Shown: piece by piece, positions 5,736-9,525 of the stretch
Numbering within the stretch: position 1 is the first letter of the stretch
Layout of the letters: every line of letters begins with the position of its first letter
NCBI GenBank assembly: GCA_016462245.1
Contig: JAEMTR010000034.1
Coordinates: forward strand, 1,442-10,966
DNA length: 9,525 nucleotides
Source: Solirubrobacteraceae bacterium
GTDB taxonomy: Bacteria > Actinomycetota > Thermoleophilia > Solirubrobacterales > Solirubrobacteraceae
Direction: 5' to 3'
Made by a program: the position numbers and the translations under genes
Notes under the pieces: model-generated
Seen by the model: the letters and a program-made list of their open reading frames with translations, nothing else
Told to the model about the DNA's origin: nothing
Database searches by the model: none

Positions 5736-6872
5736 ATGAGGCCCGCCTCGGAGCTTGAGACCCGGCGCTTAAACGAAACCTTCGCCGCGCTATGCGCGAT
5801 TCCCAGCCCGTCGCGCGCCGAGGGCGCGGTGGCTGCCTACGTGCGCAGCGAACTGGAGCAGATTGGGGTAGAGGTAGAGGAGGATGGCGCGGCCGCGGTT
5901 ATCGGCGGACAGAGCGGCAACCTGTTGGCGCGAATCGGTCCGGACGCGTCGAGGTCGGTGCTTTTCTGCGCGCACCTTGACACCGTTCCGCACGAAGGGC
6001 CTGTGGTTCCCGTGGTCGTTGATGGCGGCTGGGAGAGCGAGGGCGACACGATCCTCGGCGCCGACAACAAGGCCGCGGTCGCAGTGCTGCTCGAGCTTGC
6101 GCGGCGCGCCACAATTGAAGGCGCTGCTGTCGGCCTCGAACTCTGCTTCACCGTCGCTGAGGAGCCGGGGCTGCTTGGTGCCAACGCCTTCGATGTCAGC
6201 ACGCTTCATTCCGAGCTCGGCTACGTCTACGACCACGCCACGCCGATCGGCGAGATCATCGCCGCATCGCCGACGCACATTCGTTGGCGCGCCGACATTC
6301 GCGGCCGCGCCGCGCACGCAGGCATGTCACCAGAGGATGGACGCAGCGCGATCACAGCGGCGGCGCGGGCAGTCGCAGCGCTGCCGGATGGGCGGATCGA
6401 CGAGCTCAGCAGCGCGAACGTGGCACGGATCCGTGGCGGCGTCGCCGGCACCAACGTTGTACCCGAGCACTGCCAGGTTGATGGGGAGGTGCGGTCGCTC
6501 GAAGAGGGTCGCGCCGAGCTGATGGCCGAGGCGGTCGCTGAAACCTTTCAGGACGCCGCCAACGAGCCCGATTGTCAGTGTGATCTCGATCTGACGATTG
6601 AGCGCTCTTTCATCGGCTACAAGCTCGGCGATGATGAGCCCGGCGTAGTCGCGGCGAAGGCCGCGCTCGAGGCTTGTGGTTACGAGCCAAAGATGGTCGC
6701 CAGCGGTGGTGGCTCAGACGCCAACGCGCTGCGCGCCAAGGGTTTCCCCTGCATCAACCTTGCCAATGGCACGCAGAACCCGCACGAGCCAAGTGAACGC
6801 GTCGCCGTTGCGCAGCTCGAGGCGATGTTGAACGTCACATTCGCGTTGATCGACGCATTCGGTCAGGATTAG
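5736..6872 (+). CDS. M20 family metallopeptidase, PepT-like
   Basis: The 378-residue product is a dinuclear zinc hydrolase of the M20 family, closest in appearance to the peptidase-T-like (YqjE-type) group. These are predicted to cleave small peptides or N-acyl amino acids in the cytoplasm. Metal and catalytic residues are all visible: H80 and D82 in AHLDTVP, bridging D110 in ILGADNKAA, the general base and metal-binding pair E142/E143 in AEEPGLLGAN, D166 in YVYDHA, and H350 in NGTQNPHEPSE. The lid or dimerisation domain occupies about 180-290, with the conserved GRAAHAG (190-196) and GTNVVPEHCQVDGEVRSLE. There is no signal peptide. It begins 11 bp after pyrG and ends 3 bp before the DUF3866 gene, so all three are probably co-transcribed. 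In mycobacteria this interval holds a NUDIX hydrolase instead. The exact substrate cannot be read from sequence. Confidence 0.9.
   Translation: MRPASELETRRLNETFAALCAIPSPSRAEGAVAAYVRSELEQIGVEVEEDGAAAVIGGQSGNLLARIGPDASRSVLFCAHLDTVPHEGPVVPVVVDGGWESEGDTILGADNKAAVAVLLELARRATIEGAAVGLELCFTVAEEPGLLGANAFDVSTLHSELGYVYDHATPIGEIIAASPTHIRWRADIRGRAAHAGMSPEDGRSAITAAARAVAALPDGRIDELSSANVARIRGGVAGTNVVPEHCQVDGEVRSLEEGRAELMAEAVAETFQDAANEPDCQCDLDLTIERSFIGYKLGDDEPGVVAAKAALEACGYEPKMVASGGGSDANALRAKGFPCINLANGTQNPHEPSERVAVAQLEAMLNVTFALIDAFGQD
6864..6868 (+). promoter_or_regulatory. Ribosome-binding site for the DUF3866 gene
   Basis: CAGGA, inside the last codons of the peptidase gene, is 7 nt before ATG 6876. It supports that start and tight coupling between the two genes. 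Confidence 0.5.
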
Positions 6873-6875
6873 CCG

Positions 6876-7892
6876 ATGCTCGTACTTCGCGAAGGGGTTG
6901 TCACCGAAGTCGGGCCGGTCGCGCCCGAGCAGCAGCTCTTGGTCGATGTTCCGGGCCGGGGCCCGCGCGCGGCAACTGCCGACACCGCGCTGCTGGGCCC
7001 CTGCGAGGTCGGCGACGCCGTGATCGTCAACACGCAGGCGGCCGACCTAGCGCTCGGCTCGGGCGGCTTCGATGTAGTCCACGTAAATCTCACGCGTGGC
7101 CTCGGCGGCGAGGGCGTCGCCGGGGCGCACGTGATGAAGCTCAACTACAGCTCGCTCCAGCACGCCGTGCTCGCGGTCGAGGACGGCAGCGCAGAAGATC
7201 TGCCAACGCCGAGGCCTGTCGGCGTCTGCTTCCTCCACGGGCAGCTTGCTCCATTCGCTTGGGCCGTAGCTCAGGTGCGCGAGGGCACGCGGCTTGGTTA
7301 CGTCCAAGGCGGCGGCGGGGCGCTTCCGGGTGGGCACTCGCGGACGGTGGTCGAGCTGCGCGAACAGGGGCTGCTTGCTGGAACGATCACTGCGGGCGCC
7401 AGCTACGGCGGTGAAGCGGAGGCAATCACGCTCGCCGGTGGCCTCGCGCACGGGATTGGAGAACTTGGATGGGACGCTGCCGTCGTCGCCCCGGGGCCGG
7501 GAATCATCGGCTCGGGTTCGCGGCTCGGCCATGGCGGAATGGCGGCGCTCGACGCCGCCCACACCGCGCTCGCTCTCGGTTGCCCGGTCGTCGTCGCGCC
7601 GCGGATGTCGAACGGCGACGCGCGCGACCGCCACCAAGGTGCCTCGCACCACACGCAAACTGTGCTCGACCTCCTACTCGCTCCTGTCAGCGTCGCCGCG
7701 CCGCAGGGCGCAGGGGAGGAGATCACGCGCGGCTGCGGCCACACTGTCGTCGAACTCGAAGTAGATCTCGCCGCTTACGGAGACAGCGGCCTGCCAGGGA
7801 CGACGATGGGACGCTCTATTGAAGAAGACCCGCTCTTCTTTGGCGCCGCTCTCGCTGGCGGCATGCTGCTGGCCGCAGAGATCGCTAGCTAG
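6876..7892 (+). CDS. DUF3866 family protein of unknown function
   Basis: The 338-residue product matches the pattern I recall for DUF3866, an uncharacterised family common in Actinomycetota. Recognisable blocks are AHVMKLNYSSLQH (84-96), GYVQGGGGALPGGHSRTV (141-158), GLLAGTITAGASYGGEAEAI (165-184) and PGPGIIGSGSRLGHGG (206-221). A particularly conserved-looking RHQGASHHT (252-260) and the C-terminal MGRSIEEDPLFFGAALAGG (311-329) follow. It is glycine- and alanine-rich with alternating hydrophobic strands and helices. There is no signal peptide and no confident membrane segment, so it is probably a cytoplasmic alpha/beta protein. The paired histidines H258/H259, with nearby R243, D248, R250 and H253, could form a metal or phosphate site; this is a guess. 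It starts 3 bp after the peptidase stop and is followed 74 bp later by xerD. No enzymatic role should be assigned. Confidence 0.82.
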   Translation: MLVLREGVVTEVGPVAPEQQLLVDVPGRGPRAATADTALLGPCEVGDAVIVNTQAADLALGSGGFDVVHVNLTRGLGGEGVAGAHVMKLNYSSLQHAVLAVEDGSAEDLPTPRPVGVCFLHGQLAPFAWAVAQVREGTRLGYVQGGGGALPGGHSRTVVELREQGLLAGTITAGASYGGEAEAITLAGGLAHGIGELGWDAAVVAPGPGIIGSGSRLGHGGMAALDAAHTALALGCPVVVAPRMSNGDARDRHQGASHHTQTVLDLLLAPVSVAAPQGAGEEITRGCGHTVVELEVDLAAYGDSGLPGTTMGRSIEEDPLFFGAALAGGMLLAAEIAS

Positions 7893-7966
7893 TCGCGTCG
7901 CGCCGCCTCGCGCAGCGGCTGTTGCAGCGGTAAGGAAGGCGCAGCTCGGCGGCGAACTGCACCCCA

Positions 7967-8917
7967 ATGGCGATCACGACCGCTCCCGCGCAGCGCAGCT
8001 TTCAGCACCACGTGCTCGACTTCCTCGCCTACCTCGAGTTGGAGCGCGGCCTCTCGCGCAACACGCTCGGGGCTTATAGAACCGATCTGATGCAGTTTGG
8101 CCTCTACCTCGAGCAGAGTGGGGCAGACGTCCTCACCGCCGGTCACAGCGAGCTTGCAGGCTTCCTTGACCAACTGACGCAGGGCGGTCCTGACCGTCCG
8201 CCGGTTGCCGCCGCAACCTTGCAGCGCAAGACCGCCTGCCTGCGTTCGTTCTACCGCCACCTCAGGCGCGAAGAGCTGATTCACCACGACCCGACCGCCG
8301 AGCTGCGCGCGCCGCGCAAGTCCCGCCGCCTGCCGAAGGTGCTGAGCCGCGACCAAGTGATGATGCTCCTCGCCGCACCGCAGGGCAACACGGCCGCCGC
8401 ACAGCGTGATCGGGCGCTGCTGGAGCTGATCTACGCCTGCGGCCTGCGCGCATCGGAAGCGACGGGGCTGCTGGTCGGCGACATAGATCTCGATCAAGGC
8501 GTGATGCGCGCCCGCGGCAAAGGCTCTAAAGAGCGGCTGATTCCCGTCGGCAGCGCCGCCGTCCATGCGCTTCGCGTCTACCTCGAGGATTCTCGTCCGA
8601 AGCTGGTTGGCATTGACGACGAGGAGCACCTGTTCGTCAATCAGCGCGGCGGGGCGCTGACGCGCCAGGGGCTCTACAAGATCGTCCAGGGCCACGCCCG
8701 CGCGGCAGGTTTGGCAGGGCTGATGAGTCCACACACGCTGCGCCACACCTTCGCCACGCATCTGCTGGCCGGCGGCTGCGATCTGCGCGCGCTGCAGGAG
8801 ATGCTCGGCCACGCCGACATCGCGACAACGCAGATCTACACCCACCTCTCAGCCGAACGGCTCAAGGATCAGTACTTCGGCGCCCATCCACGGGCAACTA
8901 TTCCCAGCGCGCCTTAA
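7967..8917 (+). CDS. xerD: Site-specific tyrosine recombinase XerD (or XerC/D)
   Basis: The 316-residue product is a Xer-type tyrosine recombinase that resolves chromosome dimers at dif during division. The N-terminal SAM-like core-binding domain spans about 12-105 (FLAYLELERGLSRNTLGAYRTDL). The catalytic domain follows with all six active-site residues: R161 (CGLRASE), K185 (GKGSKER), H256 and R259 (SPHTLRHTFATHLL), H282 (LGHADIATTQ) and nucleophile Y291 (IYTHLS). The length is typical of housekeeping Xer proteins, and the gene order pyrG...xerD is conserved in actinobacteria, which argues against a phage or integron integrase. XerD rather than XerC is assigned from that synteny. The ATG at 7967 is the first possible start, because an in-frame stop lies at 7931-7933 and no start codon lies between. 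No ribosome-binding site is well placed: the only purine run, AAGGAAGG, is about 27 nt upstream. Confidence 0.95.
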   Translation: MAITTAPAQRSFQHHVLDFLAYLELERGLSRNTLGAYRTDLMQFGLYLEQSGADVLTAGHSELAGFLDQLTQGGPDRPPVAAATLQRKTACLRSFYRHLRREELIHHDPTAELRAPRKSRRLPKVLSRDQVMMLLAAPQGNTAAAQRDRALLELIYACGLRASEATGLLVGDIDLDQGVMRARGKGSKERLIPVGSAAVHALRVYLEDSRPKLVGIDDEEHLFVNQRGGALTRQGLYKIVQGHARAAGLAGLMSPHTLRHTFATHLLAGGCDLRALQEMLGHADIATTQIYTHLSAERLKDQYFGAHPRATIPSAP

Positions 8918-8945
8918 GTTCCGCGCAACCGACGGGCGACGCGCC

Positions 8946-8951
8946 TATCCT
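8946..8951 (+). promoter_or_regulatory. Candidate -10 box for mutM
   Basis: TATCCT fits TANNNT and ends 8 nt before the mutM ATG, again with no clear Shine-Dalgarno sequence and no clear -35. It resembles the layout at steA and the MraY-like gene. Independent or leaderless transcription of mutM is possible but unproven. Confidence 0.35.
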
Positions 8952-8959
8952 CGGCGGTG

Positions 8960-9525
8960 ATGCCCGAGCTGCCTGAAGTCGAAACGATCCGCCGCCAGTT
9001 GGCTCCTGCGCTGCGCGGAAAGCGGATCGAGCGGCTTGAGGTGATCGATTCCAAGTGGGGCAGCCCGATCGCCGCCAGCGAACTGGCCGGGTTGATTGAG
9101 AGCCGAACGATCGAACAACTCAGCCGCCGTGGGAAGTACCTGATCTTCGACCTTGGCGATGAGCTCTATCTGATCTGCCACCTGCGGATGACCGGCAACT
9201 TCCTCTACGACGCCGATCCCGCCGTGGCCTACCAGCGCGCCGTCTTTGAGCTGGGAGGCGGCCACACGTTGCGGTTTACCGACCCGCGCCGTTTTGGCAC
9301 AGCCGAAGTAATCATCGGAGCGGGTGCGCTCGACGAGTACTTCGCCGGCCGGCTGGGGATCGAACCGTTCTCAGGCGCGCTCGATGGCACTGCGTTGAAG
9401 TCGCTGGCCTCGGGCAAGCGAACGTCGATCAAGGCTTTCCTGCTTGATCAGCGCGCCGTCGCCGGGATTGGGAACATCTACGCCGACGAGGCGCTCTTTC
9501 GCGCTGAGGTTCATCCGCTGCGCGA
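8960..9525 (+). CDS. mutM: Formamidopyrimidine-DNA glycosylase MutM/Fpg, 5' part (3' end outside window)
   Basis: The first 188 residues of a bifunctional DNA glycosylase/AP lyase that removes 8-oxoguanine and formamidopyrimidines; the frame is open to the window edge. The N-terminus is MPELPEVETIRRQL. Pro2, exposed after Met removal, is the Schiff-base nucleophile and Glu3 is the acid. An in-frame GTG at 8957 directly before the ATG would bury this proline, so ATG 8960 must be the functional start. Further landmarks are the conserved lysine K59 in RRGKYLIF, the lesion-flipping HLRMTG (74-79), DPRRFG (108-113) and the helix-two-turn-helix segment VAGIGNIYADEALF (167-180). The C-terminal zinc finger, about 80-100 residues further on, lies beyond the window. 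PELPEVE together with the lysine motif favours MutM over Nei. It begins 42 bp after xerD. Confidence 0.96.
   Translation, partial: MPELPEVETIRRQLAPALRGKRIERLEVIDSKWGSPIAASELAGLIESRTIEQLSRRGKYLIFDLGDELYLICHLRMTGNFLYDADPAVAYQRAVFELGGGHTLRFTDPRRFGTAEVIIGAGALDEYFAGRLGIEPFSGALDGTALKSLASGKRTSIKAFLLDQRAVAGIGNIYADEALFRAEVHPLR

Noticed and set aside
5718..5743. GGCCT/AGGCC inverted repeat across the pyrG stop and peptidase start
   Set aside because: A 5-bp stem with a 16-nt loop is weak. It could mask the peptidase start codon, but nothing supports a regulatory role.
7902..7919. GCCGC/GCGGC inverted repeat and the nearby GCAGCGG direct repeat between the DUF3866 gene and xerD
   Set aside because: A 5-bp stem with an 8-nt loop and no T-run is expected by chance in GC-rich DNA and is too weak to call a terminator or operator.
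7889..8845. Long open frame of 318 codons on the minus strand across xerD
   Set aside because: It lies fully antisense to a xerD with all catalytic residues. The translation is low-complexity and matches no family I recognise. GC-rich codon bias on the coding strand routinely leaves the opposite strand open.
7967..8917. Possibility that the tyrosine recombinase is a phage or mobile-element integrase
   Set aside because: It has housekeeping Xer length and motifs, and conserved placement after pyrG. No attachment-site repeats, tRNA gene or phage genes are nearby.
1..9525. CRISPR array, tandem repeats, insertion sequences, tRNA or rRNA genes, a dif site near xerD
   Set aside because: No regularly spaced repeats, terminal inverted repeats, transposase motifs, cloverleaf-like sequences or dif-like palindrome were found on reading. 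The short intergenic gaps leave little room for them.

Overview
The window is ordinary, densely packed chromosomal sequence from a GC-rich bacterium, roughly 60-65% G+C judged by eye. It is very probably a member of the Actinomycetota. The best clue is gene order: recN - steA - steB - (msrB, glycosyltransferase-like gene) - pyrG - (M20 peptidase, DUF3866 gene) - xerD - mutM. This shares its backbone with the mycobacterial order recN (Rv1696) - Rv1697 (SteA-like) - Rv1698 (SteB/MctB) - pyrG (Rv1699) - NUDIX gene (Rv1700) - xerD (Rv1701). The inserted MraY-like gene, and the peptidase plus DUF3866 pair where mycobacteria have the NUDIX gene, suggest a deep-branching actinobacterium such as Thermoleophilia. 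That class assignment is an inference, not something read from the bases.

Layout. Positions 1-646 hold the 3' end of recN, a DNA repair ATPase. A presumed short promoter then leads into steA and steB (683-2713), two membrane-anchored proteins of the division or envelope type. Convergent to steB, with only 3 bp between stop codons, is msrB on the minus strand (2717-3130), the only minus-strand gene. A 91-bp divergent intergenic region (3131-3221) appears to carry back-to-back promoters for msrB and for a rightward run: MraY/WecA-like membrane protein (3222-4046), pyrG (4039-5724), PepT-like M20 peptidase (5736-6872) and DUF3866 protein (6876-7892). These four overlap or lie within 11 bp of each other and look like one operon. 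After a 74-bp gap comes xerD (7967-8917), then 42 bp later the 5' part of mutM (8960 to the window end). No intergenic stretch exceeds 91 bp.

How the genes fit together. recN, xerD and mutM are chromosome maintenance genes: break repair, dimer resolution and oxidised-base excision. steA, steB and the MraY-like protein are plausible envelope or division partners. pyrG makes CTP, needed for nucleic acids and for lipid and envelope precursors. MsrB repairs oxidised methionine. The DUF3866 gene has no known function. I found no tRNA, rRNA, CRISPR array, insertion sequence, phage gene or toxin-antitoxin pair. I do not see evidence for a new multi-gene defence or mobile system. The points most worth checking are the MraY-like protein with an altered active-site motif beside steAB, the uncharacterised DUF3866 gene locked into the pyrG-xerD interval, the apparent leaderless promoters, and a strong hairpin at the steB/msrB convergent junction.
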